Origin: Meiothermus rufus DSM 22234
GTDB lineage: Bacteria > Deinococcota > Deinococci > Deinococcales > Thermaceae
Direction of reading: 5' to 3'
Assembly (NCBI RefSeq): GCF_000423425.1
Contig: NZ_AUHY01000020.1
Location: forward strand, 1 to 45,166
Length of the DNA: 45,166 nucleotides
The translations under genes and the position numbers were made by a program. Position 1 is the stretch's first letter. Every line of letters starts with the position of its first letter. Positions 1 to 10,470 of this stretch are shown here, piece after piece. The notes under the pieces are model-generated. The model did not search any database. It saw nothing but the letters and a program-made list of their open reading frames with translations, and had not been told where the DNA came from.

Positions 1-26
1 GAGCTGGTACGAGGCCAAGGCGTCCA

Positions 27-892
<866 letters not shown>

Positions 893-896
<4 letters not shown>

Positions 897-1204
897 GCGA
901 CTCCCCCTGGCAACCGTTGGAAGAAGTTATCCCTGTTGATCTCTTCCGCGCCGAGGTGCGCTTTTGGGCCGAGCGTATCGGGATTCAACCGAAGCAAGTC
1001 GTCTTGCGTCCGATGAGACGCAAATGGGGTAGTTGCTCTTCAAAGGGATGTCTCACCTTTAACCTGGAGCTTCTTTCGCAGCCAGCCAGCTTCCGGCGTG
1101 AGGTCATCATCGAGGAATTGCTCCACTTAAAGATACCGAACCACGGAAAACTGTTCCGAGCTTTGAAGATGGCTTACTTGCGAGGTCATACCACCCCATC
1201 CTGA
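893..1204 (+). CDS. Small DUF45/YgjP-like metallopeptidase next to hsdR
   Basis: A 103-residue protein of the YgjP/DUF45 (M48-like) metallopeptidase family, in a form often found beside type I restriction genes. The conserved core is RRKWGSCSSKG (residues 42-52), then EELLHLKIPNHGKLF (74-88). In peptidases the motif is HExxH. Here the first position is Glu (E74-E75-L-L-H78), so the usual zinc site looks incomplete. This may be a subfamily trait. Its ATG overlaps the hsdR stop (ATGA), so the two are translationally coupled. Its stop lies inside a 12-bp hairpin. The function in restriction systems is not known to me. Confidence 0.65.
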
Positions 1205-1220
1205 CGCAGTCAGGGTGGGG
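1194..1220. terminator. GC-rich hairpin between convergent genes
   Basis: A 12-bp stem (1194-1205 with 1209-1220, one G-T pair) closes a 3-nt loop and spans the stop codon of the peptidase gene. No T-run follows on either strand, so it is not a classic intrinsic terminator. It could still protect or end transcripts from the facing hsdR and purF operons, or mark the edge of the restriction island. Confidence 0.4.
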
Positions 1221-1322
1221 GCCCCGGTAATGCCCTTGATGGGGCCATCGAGGCCTGTGTACATCCGGTGAAGTGGCCGAGGGTACGGCAGTGTTTGCAG
1301 TTCAACGCTTCTGAGATGCCCG

Positions 1323-2720
1323 CTAGGCCTGCTCGAGGGCTTCCTTGCGGGTCTCCTGCGGGGGCTTTCCGGCGGGGTACTGCCCGTTGAAGCAGGCTAG
1401 GCAGACTGGCCCCCCGATGGCCTGGTAGACCCCGGCCTCGCTCAGGAAGGCCAGGGAGTCGGCCCCGATCAGGCGGCGAATCTCTTCTACCGAGTGGGTG
1501 GCCGCCACCAGCTCCTTGCGGGCTGCGGTATCGATGCCGTAGTAACAGGGGTGGCGGATGGGGGGGGCCGAGATGCGCACGTGCACCTCGAGGGCGCCCG
1601 CCGCGCGCAAGAGCTGAACGATGCGCCCCGAGGTGGTGCCCCGTACGATGGAGTCGTCCACCAGTACCACCCGCTTGCCCCGTACCACCGGGGTAGCGGT
1701 CAGCTTGAGCCGCACCTTCAGGTCGCGCATGGCCTGGGTGGGCTGAATAAAGGTGCGCCCGGCGTAGGGGTTTTTGTGCAGACCGTAGTCGAAGGGAATC
1801 CCTGAGGCCCGGCTGTAGCCAATGGCGGCCCCAATGCCCGAGTCGGGTACCGGCACCACCAGGTCGGCCTGGGCCGGGGCCTCCTGGGCCAGCACCGCAC
1901 CCATGCGGATGCGGGCTGGGTGGGTTTCGATGCCATCGAGCTGGCTGTCGGCCCGGGCGAAGTAGATCCACTCGAACGCGCAGGGGGTGGGCTCGGGGGG
2001 AAGCACCTGCCAGGAGCGGAGTTCGCCCTTTTCCACCCAGACCAACTCTCCCGGGCGCACATCCCGCAGGAAACGGGCTTCCATTAGAGCCAAAGCAGGC
2101 GGTTCGGAAGCAAAGACAAAACCCCCATTGGCTAGCTGCCCAATGACCAAGGGGCGTACCCCGTGGCCGTCGCGTAGGGCCAGCACGGTCTGGCGGTCCA
2201 TCAGCACCACGCTAAAGCCCCCCTGTAGCTCGCGCATGGCCCTTGCGGTAGCCTCGACCAGGTTGAGCCGGGCGTAGCGGGCGATGAGGTTGATCATGAC
2301 CTCGGTGTCGTTGGTGGTTTGGAAGACCGCGCCGTCCTCCAGGAGGGCCTGGCGAATCTCTAGGGCATTGACGAAGTTGCCGTTGTGGGCGATGGCCAGA
2401 ATACCCTTGGAGCTGCGCACGTTCAGGGGTTGGGCATTGAAGCGCAGGTTGGCCCCGGTGGTGGAGTAGCGAGTGTGACCGATGCCCAGGTTGGCCCCAG
2501 GGATGCGTAAGCGCTGCATACGGGCCTCGTCGAAGACCTGGGTGACCAGCCCGAGGTCTTTCTCGATGACCAGGTCTTTGCCGTTGGAAACGCAGATGCC
2601 CGCGGCCTCCTGGCCCCGGTGCTGCAGAGCAAAAAGCCCTAGCTGAAGCAGATCAGCCACCGGTAGCGGCTCGGGTGACCACAGGCCTAGCACCCCGCAC
2701 TCTTCTCGCGGCTTGTCCAT
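1323..2720 (-). CDS. purF: Amidophosphoribosyltransferase PurF
   Basis: First committed step of purine synthesis: PRPP plus glutamine gives 5-phosphoribosylamine. It is about 465 residues, normal length. It starts with a short propeptide (MDKPREE) directly before Cys-Gly-Val-Leu-Gly, so the cysteine becomes the N-terminal nucleophile after cleavage. The Ntn glutaminase domain is followed by a phosphoribosyltransferase domain with the PRPP loop VVLVDDSIVRGTT. Cysteines at PTPCAF, HPCYYG and CLACFNG match the four 4Fe-4S ligands of the Bacillus-type enzyme. The start is one of two adjacent ATGs (2723 or 2720) overlapping the purL stop. A longer frame back to 2780 runs inside purL and is unlikely. 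It is the last gene of the pur operon. Confidence 0.96.
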   Translation of the reverse strand: MDKPREECGVLGLWSPEPLPVADLLQLGLFALQHRGQEAAGICVSNGKDLVIEKDLGLVTQVFDEARMQRLRIPGANLGIGHTRYSTTGANLRFNAQPLNVRSSKGILAIAHNGNFVNALEIRQALLEDGAVFQTTNDTEVMINLIARYARLNLVEATARAMRELQGGFSVVLMDRQTVLALRDGHGVRPLVIGQLANGGFVFASEPPALALMEARFLRDVRPGELVWVEKGELRSWQVLPPEPTPCAFEWIYFARADSQLDGIETHPARIRMGAVLAQEAPAQADLVVPVPDSGIGAAIGYSRASGIPFDYGLHKNPYAGRTFIQPTQAMRDLKVRLKLTATPVVRGKRVVLVDDSIVRGTTSGRIVQLLRAAGALEVHVRISAPPIRHPCYYGIDTAARKELVAATHSVEEIRRLIGADSLAFLSEAGVYQAIGGPVCLACFNGQYPAGKPPQETRKEALEQA

Positions 2721-4921
2721 CATGGCAATACCTCGCGCAAGGGCTTTTCCCAGGCTGCCCGTAGGGCTTCTAGCGGCCACTCCAGCCGTTCCCTGGGCAA
2801 AAGCAGGGTGAGCCGGTCGCCCCCTACCTGGCCCAGCACCCAGTAGGAGAGGCCCCGCTCCTCTAAAGCTTCCGCCACCGCTTGTAGGTGCTCTGGGGCA
2901 ATGGTAAAGAGGATACGGCTGGGGGCCTCGCCAAAGAGGAGGACTTCCCAGGGGGCCTGGCTGCGCAGTTCTACGGTGGCCCCCAGGCCGTAGGGGAAGG
3001 TCATTTCAGCCAAGGCCACCGCCAGCCCGCCTTCGGCTACGTCGTGGGCAGTACGCACCCAGCCCCGCTCGATGAACGCGCGGATGGCTGTCTGGGCCCG
3101 GGCCTCTTTGGCCAGGTCAAGCGGTGGGGGGGCGCCGGCCTCGAGGCCATGCACCACCCAAAGGTATTCCGAGCCGCCCAGGTGGCCCTCGAGCCCACCG
3201 ATGAGCACGATGAGTTCACCGGGTTGGCGGAAGCCCATCTCGGCCCGACGGGCTAGGTCTGGCAGCAGTCCCACCACCCCCACCATGGGGGTAGGGGGGA
3301 TGCGGTAGTGGGGGCCCTCGTTGTACAGCGAAACGTTGCCTGAGACCACCGGTAGCCCCAAGGCGTGGGAGGCCTGGGCCAGGCCCTGGATGGTCTCGGA
3401 GAGTTCAAAGTAGCCCTGGGGGGTCTCGGGGTTTCCACAGTTGAGGCCATCGGTGTAGGCCAAGGGGCGGGCCCCCACCACGCTCACGTTGCGGGTGGCC
3501 TCGGCTAGGGCGTGCATGGCTCCTAGGCGGGGGGCCAGCTTGCTGTAGCGGGGGTTGGCGTCCACCTTGACCGCGATGCCCCGCTGGGTGCCTTTGATGC
3601 GCAGAATAGCGGCATCGCCCCGGCCTGGCACCAGCACGGTGTTGGTGCCTACCTGATGGTCGTAGCGCTCGTAGATGGGGGCTCGGCTGCACAGGTTGGG
3701 GGAGGCCAGCAGGCTAAGGAGCGCCTCCTGGGGGGAGAGGGGCCGGGGTAGCCCTTCCAGAGATTGGTTGCGCCGGGCCTGGGCCTCGGGGCTTTCCGCG
3801 GCTTGGCGCAGGTAGGTGGGGGCCTCGGCCAAGGCCTGGGTGGGGACTTCGGCCACCACCTGGCCTTGGAAGCGCACCCGCAGCACCGGTTCGCTCAGGG
3901 TGTGGGCTACCGCCACCGCATCCAAGCCCCAGCGGGCAGCCAGCGCCTCGAGGTCCTTTTCCTTGCCAGGGCGGGGTACCAGTACCATCCGCTCCTGTGA
4001 CTCGGAGAGCATCAGCTCCAAAGGGTTCATGCCGCTCTCGCGCCGGGGTACCCGGTCGAGGTCGAGCTCGAGGCCTAGCCCCGACTTATGGGCCAGCTCG
4101 GCCAGCGAGGAGGTGAGCCCCGCGGCCCCCATGTCCTGTACGCCTTCGACCAGGTCCTGCCGGATGGCCTCGAGGGTTAGCTCCAAGGTCAGCTTGCCCA
4201 GAAAGGGGTCGCCTACCTGCACACTAGGGCGCTTGGACTGGTTTTCCTCTTCCAGCTCCTCCGAGGCAAAGGCGGCCCCCCCAATGCCGTCGCGTCCGGT
4301 TTTGGAGCCCACATAGTACACCGGGCGGGAGAGGGAGGCCCGGCTCCGTTTGAGCTCCTCTACCCGCAGTAGCCCCACGCACATGGCGTTGACCAGGGGA
4401 TTGTCCTGGTAGTCGGGGTGGAAGTAGACCTCCCCCCCTACCGTGGGCACCCCGATGGCGTTGCCGTAGTGGGCGATGCCCGAGACCACCCCTTGCACCA
4501 GGTAGCGGGTGCGGGCCTCTTCCAGTCGGCCAAAGCGCAGCGAGTTGAGCAAGGCAATGGGCCGGGCCCCCATGGCCACGATGTCGCGGATGATACCGCC
4601 TACACCGGTGGCTGCGCCCTGGAAGGGTTCCACCGCCGAAGGGTGGTTGTGGCTTTCGATTTTGAAGGCCACGGCCCAACCTTCGCCGACCTCCACCACG
4701 CCGGCATTCTCCCCTGGCCCCTGCAACACCGCTGGGCCTTCCTTGGGCAGCAGCTTGAGCAGGGGGCGGGAGTTTTTGTAGCCGCAGTGCTCGCTCCACA
4801 TGACCTTGAACAGGTAAAGCTCCAGCCGGTTGGGTTCCCGTCCCAGCCGGCGCACAATTTCCCGGTATTCCTCCAGCGGGATGCCGGTCTCTTTGAGGAG
4901 GGGATTGAGGGTTTCTTCCAT
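2720..4921 (-). CDS. purL: Phosphoribosylformylglycinamidine synthase, large subunit PurL
   Basis: ATP-dependent synthase subunit that converts FGAR to FGAM using ammonia from PurQ. At 733 residues it is the short PurL type that needs PurS and PurQ, and both are encoded upstream. Visible signatures are [13 protein letters not shown] near the N terminus, the repeated AIRS-like halves, and glycine-rich ATP-binding stretches ([38 protein letters not shown]). The ATG at 4921 overlaps the upstream HAD stop, and the TGA overlaps the purF start, so it is translationally coupled on both sides. An upstream in-frame start at 5050 would run into the HAD gene and is rejected. Confidence 0.96.
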   Translation of the reverse strand: MEETLNPLLKETGIPLEEYREIVRRLGREPNRLELYLFKVMWSEHCGYKNSRPLLKLLPKEGPAVLQGPGENAGVVEVGEGWAVAFKIESHNHPSAVEPFQGAATGVGGIIRDIVAMGARPIALLNSLRFGRLEEARTRYLVQGVVSGIAHYGNAIGVPTVGGEVYFHPDYQDNPLVNAMCVGLLRVEELKRSRASLSRPVYYVGSKTGRDGIGGAAFASEELEEENQSKRPSVQVGDPFLGKLTLELTLEAIRQDLVEGVQDMGAAGLTSSLAELAHKSGLGLELDLDRVPRRESGMNPLELMLSESQERMVLVPRPGKEKDLEALAARWGLDAVAVAHTLSEPVLRVRFQGQVVAEVPTQALAEAPTYLRQAAESPEAQARRNQSLEGLPRPLSPQEALLSLLASPNLCSRAPIYERYDHQVGTNTVLVPGRGDAAILRIKGTQRGIAVKVDANPRYSKLAPRLGAMHALAEATRNVSVVGARPLAYTDGLNCGNPETPQGYFELSETIQGLAQASHALGLPVVSGNVSLYNEGPHYRIPPTPMVGVVGLLPDLARRAEMGFRQPGELIVLIGGLEGHLGGSEYLWVVHGLEAGAPPPLDLAKEARAQTAIRAFIERGWVRTAHDVAEGGLAVALAEMTFPYGLGATVELRSQAPWEVLLFGEAPSRILFTIAPEHLQAVAEALEERGLSYWVLGQVGGDRLTLLLPRERLEWPLEALRAAWEKPLREVLP

Positions 4922-5670
4922 CACAGCGCCTTGGGGGGTTGGCCCACAACCCCCTCGAGGAGAGCCAAGAGTTCTTTGTGGTTGCCAATGCGGGCGGTAG
5001 GCTCGGGCTGGCCGTTGCGGTGGGTGTGCCCGGTGTAGAGAACGGCCCAAGGATAGCCAGTGCTAAAGGCCCCGGCGATGTCGGTGCGGGGGATGTCGCC
5101 GATATGCAGGGCTTCCTGAGGGCTGGCCCCCATCTCCTCCAGGGCAGCCAGGAAGGCCTCGGCCTTGGGTTTGACCACCCCGGTTTCGTCGGAGAAGGAA
5201 AAACCGCTGAAAAGGTCGTGCAGCTTATGACGCTTGAGGTGTTCGCGCAGGACGCGCCCGGTGGAGATGCTGGTGTCGGAGACGATGCCCAGGGTATAGC
5301 GCTGGGCCAGCTTGGGTAGGGTCTCCAGCACCCCTGGCAAGGGGATGAGCTGGCCTTCCAGGCTGGCCTCCACGATGCGTTGGGTGGTCAGGGCGATGTG
5401 GCCCTCGTCGTAAGGGAGGCCCAGATAGGCGAAGATGCGGGTTACCCGGTCGAAAGGGGTCATGACCTGCTCGGCGTACCAGGCGGTATCGAAATCCAAA
5501 GCGGCCTGGCGCCAAGCCTCCATCACCGCGTCGATCTCTACCGCCACCCCCGCCTCAGAGGCCGCGTCCAGCAGAATCTCGGTGCGGCGTTCTTTGATAG
5601 GCCCGGCAAACTCCGGGCCTTCGGTGAAGAGGGTGCCCCAGAAATCGAAGGTAATGGCTTTTACTTTCAT
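4921..5670 (-). CDS. HAD-superfamily hydrolase inside the pur operon
   Basis: A 249-residue haloacid dehalogenase-like protein (subfamily IA). Motif I is TFDFWGTLF, with the nucleophile Asp but Trp where most phosphatases have the second Asp. Motif II is in LGIVSDTS, and motif III/IV is VVKPKAEAF...[14 protein letters not shown]. The ATG at 5670 is chosen because AGGAGGT lies just upstream. The longer frame at 5691 has no such site and overlaps purQ. It is coupled to purL by TGATG. Its position between purQ and purL suggests a role in purine metabolism, such as nucleotide dephosphorylation or metabolite repair, but the sequence does not give the substrate. Confidence 0.85.
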   Translation of the reverse strand: MKVKAITFDFWGTLFTEGPEFAGPIKERRTEILLDAASEAGVAVEIDAVMEAWRQAALDFDTAWYAEQVMTPFDRVTRIFAYLGLPYDEGHIALTTQRIVEASLEGQLIPLPGVLETLPKLAQRYTLGIVSDTSISTGRVLREHLKRHKLHDLFSGFSFSDETGVVKPKAEAFLAALEEMGASPQEALHIGDIPRTDIAGAFSTGYPWAVLYTGHTHRNGQPEPTARIGNHKELLALLEGVVGQPPKAL

Positions 5671-5680
5671 ACGACCTCCT

Positions 5681-6379
5681 TCACAAACCAACCACGGCCA
5701 AGGCCTGTTTCAGGCTTTCAAACAGGCTTCGACCATCGCTGCTGCCCAGGGTTTCCTCTAGGGCGCGCTCGGGGTGGGGCATCATGCCCAGCACGTTGCC
5801 CTGCTGGTTGACGATGCCGGCGATGTCGTTTAGAGCGCCGTTAGGATTGTAGCCCTCTTTGGGGCCTTCTGGGGGAGGAGCGTAGCGGAAGACCACCTGG
5901 CGGTTTTCCTCTAGCTGCTGCAAGGTTTGGTTGTCGGCGTAGTAGCGTCCCTCGGCGTGGGCGATGGGCAGGCGCAGAAGCTGGCCGGGGGCGTAGCCTT
6001 GGGTAAAAGGCAGGTCAGTGCGCTCGAGGCGAACATAGACCTCCTTGCAGGTGAAGTGGAGGTTGGTATTGGCCAGCAAGGCCCCCGGCAGCAAGCCCGC
6101 CTCGGTGAGCACTTGGAAGCCATTGCAGATGCCCAGTACCGGGTAGCCTTGCCGGGCCAGTTGGCGCACTGCCCGCATCACTGGGGAGAACTTGGCCAGG
6201 GCCCCGGCCCGCAGGTAGTCGCCATAGGAGAACCCCCCCGGCAGCACCACTGCGGCGAAACCCTCCAGGCTATCTTGGCTGTGCCAGACCAGCTCCGCCT
6301 TTAGCCCCACCTGCTCCAGGGCCCAAAGGGTGTCCAGGTCGCAATTGGAGCCTGGAAACTGCACCACCGCCACCTTCAT
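5681..6379 (-). CDS. purQ: FGAM synthase glutaminase subunit PurQ
   Basis: Class I glutamine amidotransferase that feeds ammonia to PurL. At 232 residues it has normal length. The catalytic Cys is in GICNGFQVL, and the His-Glu pair is in [11 protein letters not shown]. It begins [14 protein letters not shown], the typical PurQ start. Its ATG overlaps the purS stop (ATGA). It ends 10 nt before the HAD gene start, whose ribosome site overlaps the purQ end. Confidence 0.97.
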   Translation of the reverse strand: MKVAVVQFPGSNCDLDTLWALEQVGLKAELVWHSQDSLEGFAAVVLPGGFSYGDYLRAGALAKFSPVMRAVRQLARQGYPVLGICNGFQVLTEAGLLPGALLANTNLHFTCKEVYVRLERTDLPFTQGYAPGQLLRLPIAHAEGRYYADNQTLQQLEENRQVVFRYAPPPEGPKEGYNPNGALNDIAGIVNQQGNVLGMMPHPERALEETLGSSDGRSLFESLKQALAVVGL

Positions 6380-6627
6380 GGCTGCTCCTTGAGGCTTTCC
6401 ACCACGAAGACTTCCATGACCGGGTTGGCCAGGGCATTCCCAATGGCCTGGGCCTGGGCCTGGGCGCTTTGCGCGTCGGGGGCCTCGAGGGTCATCTCCA
6501 GCACCCGTCCTACCCGCACGTCCTGCACAGCAAAGCCCTGCCCTTGCAACACCCCCTCTACCGCCCGGCCCTGAGGGTCCAGGATGCCTTCCTTGAGTTC
6601 GATCAGAATGGTGGCGTGGTACCTCAT
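6376..6627 (-). CDS. purS: FGAM synthase subunit PurS
   Basis: An 83-residue small subunit that bridges PurQ and PurL. It starts [20 protein letters not shown], the standard PurS opening, and contains the [11 protein letters not shown] strand. The start at 6627 overlaps the purC stop (ATGA). An upstream in-frame start at 6732 lies within purC and is rejected. Its presence confirms the multi-subunit PurSQL enzyme. Confidence 0.95.
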   Translation of the reverse strand: MRYHATILIELKEGILDPQGRAVEGVLQGQGFAVQDVRVGRVLEMTLEAPDAQSAQAQAQAIGNALANPVMEVFVVESLKEQP

Positions 6628-7340
6628 GCGGCCTCCACCCGGCGCAGCACCTCGCGATAGGCTTCCTCCACCCCGCCTAGGTCGCGGCGGAAGCGGTCTT
6701 TGTCCATTTTTTCCCCGCTTTGCATCTCCCACAGGCGCATGGTATCGGGCGAGAGTTCGTCGGCCAGCACAATCGCGCCGCGTTCGTCGGTGGGATGCAG
6801 GAGCTTGCCAAACTCGAGCTTGAAGTCAACAAGCTCGAGGTTGCGCTGGGCAAAATAGTCCTTGAGCAAACGGTTGACCTGCAAAGCCAGCTCCTTAATT
6901 CGGGCCAGCTCACTGCCGCTTACCAGCCCCAGCGCCAGCGCAGCATCATCGTAGATGAGCGGATCCCCCAGGGCATCGTTTTTGAGGGAAAACTCTACCA
7001 ACGGATAGGGCAAGGCCTGCCCCTCTTCCACCCCGTAGCGCCGGGCAAAGCTGCCCGCAGCGCGGTTGCGCACGATGACCTCCAGGGGCACGATTTTTAC
7101 CTCCCGCACCAGCATCTCCCGCTCGGAAAGCAAACGCAGAAAGTGAGTGGGGATACCCTGGGCCTCGAGGTAGCGGAATAGGGTGGCGGAGATGCGGTTG
7201 TTGATGGCGCCTTTGCCCTCGATAACCCCCCGCTTCTGCCCGTTGAAGGCGGTGGCCTCGTCTTTGAAGTAGACCCGCAGGGTGCCGGCCTCAGGGCCGG
7301 GGTAGATGACCTTGGCTTTGCCCTCGTAGCGCTTCTCCAT
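6624..7340 (-). CDS. purC: SAICAR synthase PurC
   Basis: Joins CAIR and aspartate with ATP to give SAICAR. It is 238 residues. Signatures are YEGKAKVIY at the N terminus, [17 protein letters not shown] in the middle, and [10 protein letters not shown] before [13 protein letters not shown]. It starts 30 nt after purB with a GGAG ribosome site and is coupled to purS by ATGA. Confidence 0.97.
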   Translation of the reverse strand: MEKRYEGKAKVIYPGPEAGTLRVYFKDEATAFNGQKRGVIEGKGAINNRISATLFRYLEAQGIPTHFLRLLSEREMLVREVKIVPLEVIVRNRAAGSFARRYGVEEGQALPYPLVEFSLKNDALGDPLIYDDAALALGLVSGSELARIKELALQVNRLLKDYFAQRNLELVDFKLEFGKLLHPTDERGAIVLADELSPDTMRLWEMQSGEKMDKDRFRRDLGGVEEAYREVLRRVEAA

Positions 7341-7370
7341 GCTTACTCCATAGTACCGCAGCCGAAGGGT

Positions 7371-8681
7371 TCATAGGCCGAAGCGGGCGTAGATGGCCTC
7401 CACGTGCCGTAGGAAGTAGCCGGGGTCGAAGGCTTGGGCCAGGGCCTCTCCCTTGAGGGGACAGGCGGGGTCGGCCTCGAGCAAGTCCTGTAGGCTCGAG
7501 CCCTCTTCCCAGGCCCGTAGCGCGTTGCGCTGCACCACCTCATAGGCCGCCTGGCGCTCCAGGCCCGCCTCGATGAGCAGGCCCAGGACCCGCTGGGAGA
7601 AGACCAGCCCTCGGGTGAGGTACAGGTTTTGTTGAACGCGGGCCTCGTAGACCACCAACCCCCCTAGCACCCGCTCCAGCCGGCGCAGCATGTAGTGGGC
7701 CAGGGTGGTGCTGTCGGGCAGGATGACCCGCTCCACCGAGCTGTGGGAGATGTCGCGCTCGTGCCACAAGGCGATGTTTTCCAAAGCGGCCTGTAGGTTG
7801 GCCCGCAGCAGCCGGGCCAGGCCAGAGAGGTTTTCCAGCGCTACCGGGTTTTTCTTGTGCGGCATGGAAGAGGAGCCGGTCTGCTTATAGGCAAAGGGTT
7901 CCTGGGTCTCCAGCACCTCGGTGCGCTGGAGGTGGCGCAGCTCCACCGCGATGCGCTCGAGGTTGGCCCCCAGGATGGCCAGGGCCGCCAGAAGCTCGGC
8001 GTGGCGGTCGCGCGGCACCACCTGGGTGGAGACCGGCTCCACGCCCAGGCCCAGCCGCTCAGCCACGTAGGCCTCGAGGGCTGGCTCGAGGTGGGCGTAG
8101 TTGCCCACCGAGCCGGAGAGCATGGCTACCCCGATGCTCGAGCGGGCCTGGGCCAGCCGCTTTTTGTCCCGCAGCAAGGCAGCGTAAAAGGCCAGAAAGC
8201 GCAGACCAAAGCTGGTGGGCTCGGCATGAACGCCGTGGGTGCGCCCCACCGCAGGCAGGTTTCGGTATCGCTGGGCCAGCGCTTTCAAGCGCTCGAGTAC
8301 CGGCTCTAAGGCAGCCTCGATCAGGCCCATTGCCTCGAAGAGTAGGAGGTTTTGCGCTGTATCCACCACATCGCTGCTGGTCAGGCCCAGATGCAGCCAG
8401 CGGGCTAGCTCGGCCTGGCCGGTCCACTCCACCAAAGCCCGGGTAAAGGCCACGATGTCGTGCCGGGTTTCTTCCTCTATCTCTTCCACCCGCCGGGCAA
8501 AGCTGGCGTCAATCGGTTTTTGCGCCAGGGCTGCACGCAGCCGCTGGGTGGTTCCGGAGGGCACCTGGCCCAGCTTTTCCCAGCCTTCCAGGGCTAGGGC
8601 TTCCACCTCGGCCCAGGCCTGGTACTTGCGGTGCTCGCTCCACAAAGCCTGCATCTCGGGGGTTTGATAGCGGGCAATCAT
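7371..8681 (-). CDS. purB: Adenylosuccinate lyase PurB
   Basis: Fumarase/aspartase superfamily lyase that acts twice in purine synthesis, releasing fumarate from SAICAR and from adenylosuccinate. It is 436 residues. The family signature [11 protein letters not shown] is present, with the flexible catalytic Ser. Other conserved parts are [12 protein letters not shown] and [11 protein letters not shown]. The ATG at 8681 follows CCAGGAGAA. An in-frame start at 8705 lies before that site and is rejected. It is the first gene of the operon. Confidence 0.97.
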   Translation of the reverse strand: MIARYQTPEMQALWSEHRKYQAWAEVEALALEGWEKLGQVPSGTTQRLRAALAQKPIDASFARRVEEIEEETRHDIVAFTRALVEWTGQAELARWLHLGLTSSDVVDTAQNLLLFEAMGLIEAALEPVLERLKALAQRYRNLPAVGRTHGVHAEPTSFGLRFLAFYAALLRDKKRLAQARSSIGVAMLSGSVGNYAHLEPALEAYVAERLGLGVEPVSTQVVPRDRHAELLAALAILGANLERIAVELRHLQRTEVLETQEPFAYKQTGSSSMPHKKNPVALENLSGLARLLRANLQAALENIALWHERDISHSSVERVILPDSTTLAHYMLRRLERVLGGLVVYEARVQQNLYLTRGLVFSQRVLGLLIEAGLERQAAYEVVQRNALRAWEEGSSLQDLLEADPACPLKGEALAQAFDPGYFLRHVEAIYARFGL

Positions 8682-8880
8682 GGGGGTTCTCCTGGGAAGA
8701 CACAAAAGCGCTCATTTGGGCGATGCTCCAACCGCTACGCAGGAAACGGTGGGCTGCCCCACCTCTATAGGGGCAAGCCTATCATGCCCCCCAAGGGGGG
8801 GCAACCCAGCGAACTCGCTTTGTTTTCCCGCGGATCGTTTAGAGAAGAGGGGGTGTGGGGGGCTATACGCCCCCGGTGTT
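8682..8880 (-). promoter_or_regulatory. purB: Leader and promoter region of the pur operon
   Basis: This non-coding stretch must hold the pur operon promoter. On the minus strand a TATAGA box lies at about 8769-8764, but I find no -35 at good spacing. A near-palindrome of C and G runs (8786-8802) and a 6-bp hairpin, GGGGGC-TATAC-GCCCCC (8858-8874), lie upstream. These may be regulatory or belong to the adjacent IS left end. No purine riboswitch fold was recognised. Confidence 0.3.
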
Positions 8881-8891
8881 CAAACTGGGCC

Positions 8892-8911
8892 TTGCGCCGG
8901 GCCCGGCGCAA
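8892..8911. repeat. Perfect 20-bp palindrome
   Basis: The sequence 8892-8911 is its own reverse complement (half site TTGCGCCGGG). It lies about 60 bp before the tnpA remnant and upstream of the pur promoter region. It may be the IS left-end hairpin recognised by TnpA, or an operator. No copy was seen elsewhere in the window. Confidence 0.6.
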
Positions 8912-8971
8912 TAGACCCCCCTCGTCCACCGCAGGGGGACATAACATGTCGGGCAGCAGATATGCTATCGT

Positions 8972-9299
8972 ATGCATGTGCCCCAGGAGTGCACCACACG
9001 CCATTCGCATTACAACCTGAACTACCATCAAGTACCGCAGACACCTTTTTCATGGCGCAGTGCGGGAAAGCATGCCCGACCACGCTCACATCTTCGTGTC
9101 TGGGTCCCCTCGGACGTGGCGGAGATTCAGAAGGGCGTATCGGCCCGGCGCATTGTGCAAGAGTTTCCGAAGCTACGGCGGGGCAAGGGTTTTAACAGGC
9201 AACAGTCATCTGTTGACGCCCTCCTTCTACGTGGGCAGCGCTGGGAACATCTCGGCTGGGGTGATAGAGCGCTACATCGAGTCCCAGCGCAGCCAGTGG
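8972..9299 (+). pseudogene. tnpA: Degenerate IS200-type Y1 transposase TnpA
   Basis: Pieces of an HUH transposase appear in order but in different frames: TTRHSHYNLNYHQV in one frame, YRRHLFHGAVRE then MPDHAHIFVS in another, EIQKGVSARRIVQEFPKLRRG back in the first, and LTPSFYVGSAGNISAGVIERYIESQ in the second. The HUH motif (H-A-H in MPDHAHIF) and the segment expected to carry the catalytic Tyr (RYIESQ) can still be read. About 30-40 residues between AVRE and MPDH are missing. At least three frame changes make it non-functional. The last piece is in frame with tnpB. Confidence 0.8.
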
Positions 9300-10445
9300 A
9301 TGACGATGCGTAAAGCCTTCAAGTATCGTCTGTACCCCACCAAACCCCAGGCCCGCGACCTGGAGCGCACCCTCTTTCTGTGCCGCCAGCTGTACAACGC
9401 GGCCTTGCAGGAGCGTAGAGATGCCTACCGCAAGGCAGGGGTGAGTCTCACCTACTACCAGCAGAAGCGAAGCTTGCCGGAGATACGCACCGAGTTACTC
9501 GAGTACAAAGGGGTGCACTCTCAGGTGTTGCAAAACGTTATCGAGCGGGTAGACCTGGCCTTCCAGGGCTTCTTCCGCCGGGTCAAGCATGGGGAGAACC
9601 CAGGCTATCCCCGCTTCAAGGGGCAGGGGCGCTACGACAGCTTCACCTTCCCCCAGGCCGGGACGACCGGGGTCAAGCTCCAGAAAGACGGGAAGCGGGT
9701 GCTCCTCTACGGGATTGGCTCGGTGAAGGTCAAACTCCACCGGCCTTTAGAGGGGAGGTTGAAGACTGCCACGGTCAAACGGGAAGCTGAACACTGGTAC
9801 ATCGTCTTCGTTTGCGAGGTCGAGCCCAAACCGCTCCCTCCAAACGAGGAGACCATCGGGATAGACCTGGGCACCAATCCCCACTTCCTGGTTACCTCCG
9901 AGGGGGAGATGGTCGAAGCCCCCCGCTATTTTCAGAAGGCGCAGGCCAAGCTCGCCCCCGCCCAACGTTCCCTTTCCAGGAAGAAGCGGAGCAGTAACCG
10001 CCGTAAGGAGGCCAGAAAACGGGTGGCTGCCCTCCACCGAAAAATCGCCAACCAACGTAGGGACTTCCACCACAAGCTGGCCCGGAGGCTGGTCAAGCAA
10101 TATGGCACCATCGTCCACGAGAACCTGAACATCGAGGGCCTGGCTCGCTCTTGCGCTGCCAAAGGTGTACAGGATGCAGGCTGGGCGCAATTTCTTTCAA
10201 TCCTCGCCTACAAAGCGGCGGAGGCTGGTAGGCGGGTCATCGCCGTAGACCCAAAATATACGAGCCAGGCCTGCCCCACTTGCGGCCACCGGGAGAGACG
10301 CCCGCTGTGGGTACGGGTGTATACCTGCCCGGGGTGCGGGGCGCACCTGCACCGGGATGTGGCGGCTGCACAAAACGTCCTGGCTAGGGCCTGGACGGGG
10401 CCTTCGGGGGTAGCCATACCATGCCCGAGGAGCCCTGGACTCTAG
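9300..10445 (+). CDS. tnpB: TnpB RNA-guided nuclease of IS200/IS605 element
   Basis: A 381-residue TnpB (OrfB), the ancestor-like relative of Cas12 that cuts DNA with an RNA made from the element's right end. The N-terminal KAFKYRLYPTKPQ is typical. The RuvC-like catalytic acids are present: Asp in IGIDLG (9864-9866), Glu in VHENL (10119-10121) and Asp in HRDVAAAQN (10356-10358). A zinc ribbon CPTCGH...CPGCG is complete. The start is ATG 9300 or 9306, since the frame extends upstream only through tnpA debris. The C-terminal tail ends in RSPGL, as in many family members, and overlaps the predicted guide RNA region. Length and motifs suggest it is intact. Confidence 0.92.
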   Translation: MTMRKAFKYRLYPTKPQARDLERTLFLCRQLYNAALQERRDAYRKAGVSLTYYQQKRSLPEIRTELLEYKGVHSQVLQNVIERVDLAFQGFFRRVKHGENPGYPRFKGQGRYDSFTFPQAGTTGVKLQKDGKRVLLYGIGSVKVKLHRPLEGRLKTATVKREAEHWYIVFVCEVEPKPLPPNEETIGIDLGTNPHFLVTSEGEMVEAPRYFQKAQAKLAPAQRSLSRKKRSSNRRKEARKRVAALHRKIANQRRDFHHKLARRLVKQYGTIVHENLNIEGLARSCAAKGVQDAGWAQFLSILAYKAAEAGRRVIAVDPKYTSQACPTCGHRERRPLWVRVYTCPGCGAHLHRDVAAAQNVLARAWTGPSGVAIPCPRSPGL

Positions 10446-10468
10446 TCCGGGGAGTCGTCACGATTTTC
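10433..10468 (+). ncRNA. Right-end stem-loop, candidate 3' end of omega RNA
   Basis: An 8-bp stem (10433-10440 with 10445-10452, one T-G pair) with loop TCTA contains the tnpB stop codon. IS605-group elements carry a hairpin here that is both the right-end transposase site and part of the TnpB guide RNA. The guide would be the host DNA that follows, here the start of the HAD gene near 10469. Only the hairpin is seen; the RNA is inferred from the family. Confidence 0.4.
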
Positions 10469-10470
10469 TT

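Larger units (their letters stand above)
8880..10468 (+). mobile_element. IS200/IS605-family element with broken tnpA and intact tnpB
   Basis: Order left end, tnpA remnant, tnpB, right-end stem-loop is that of IS605-group elements. The single-strand transposase is decayed, while the TnpB nuclease looks whole. Ends are estimates: the left from palindromes upstream of tnpA, the right from the stem-loop overlapping the tnpB stop and the abrupt start of the next gene at 10471. IS605 ends have no terminal inverted repeats, so exact borders need a comparison with an empty site. Confidence 0.6.

Noticed and set aside
4418-5038. Plus-strand frame of 206 codons opposite purL
   Set aside because: Shadow of purL and the HAD gene on the other strand.
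8682-8880. Purine riboswitch before purB
   Set aside because: I could not find the conserved three-way junction; only GC hairpins were seen.
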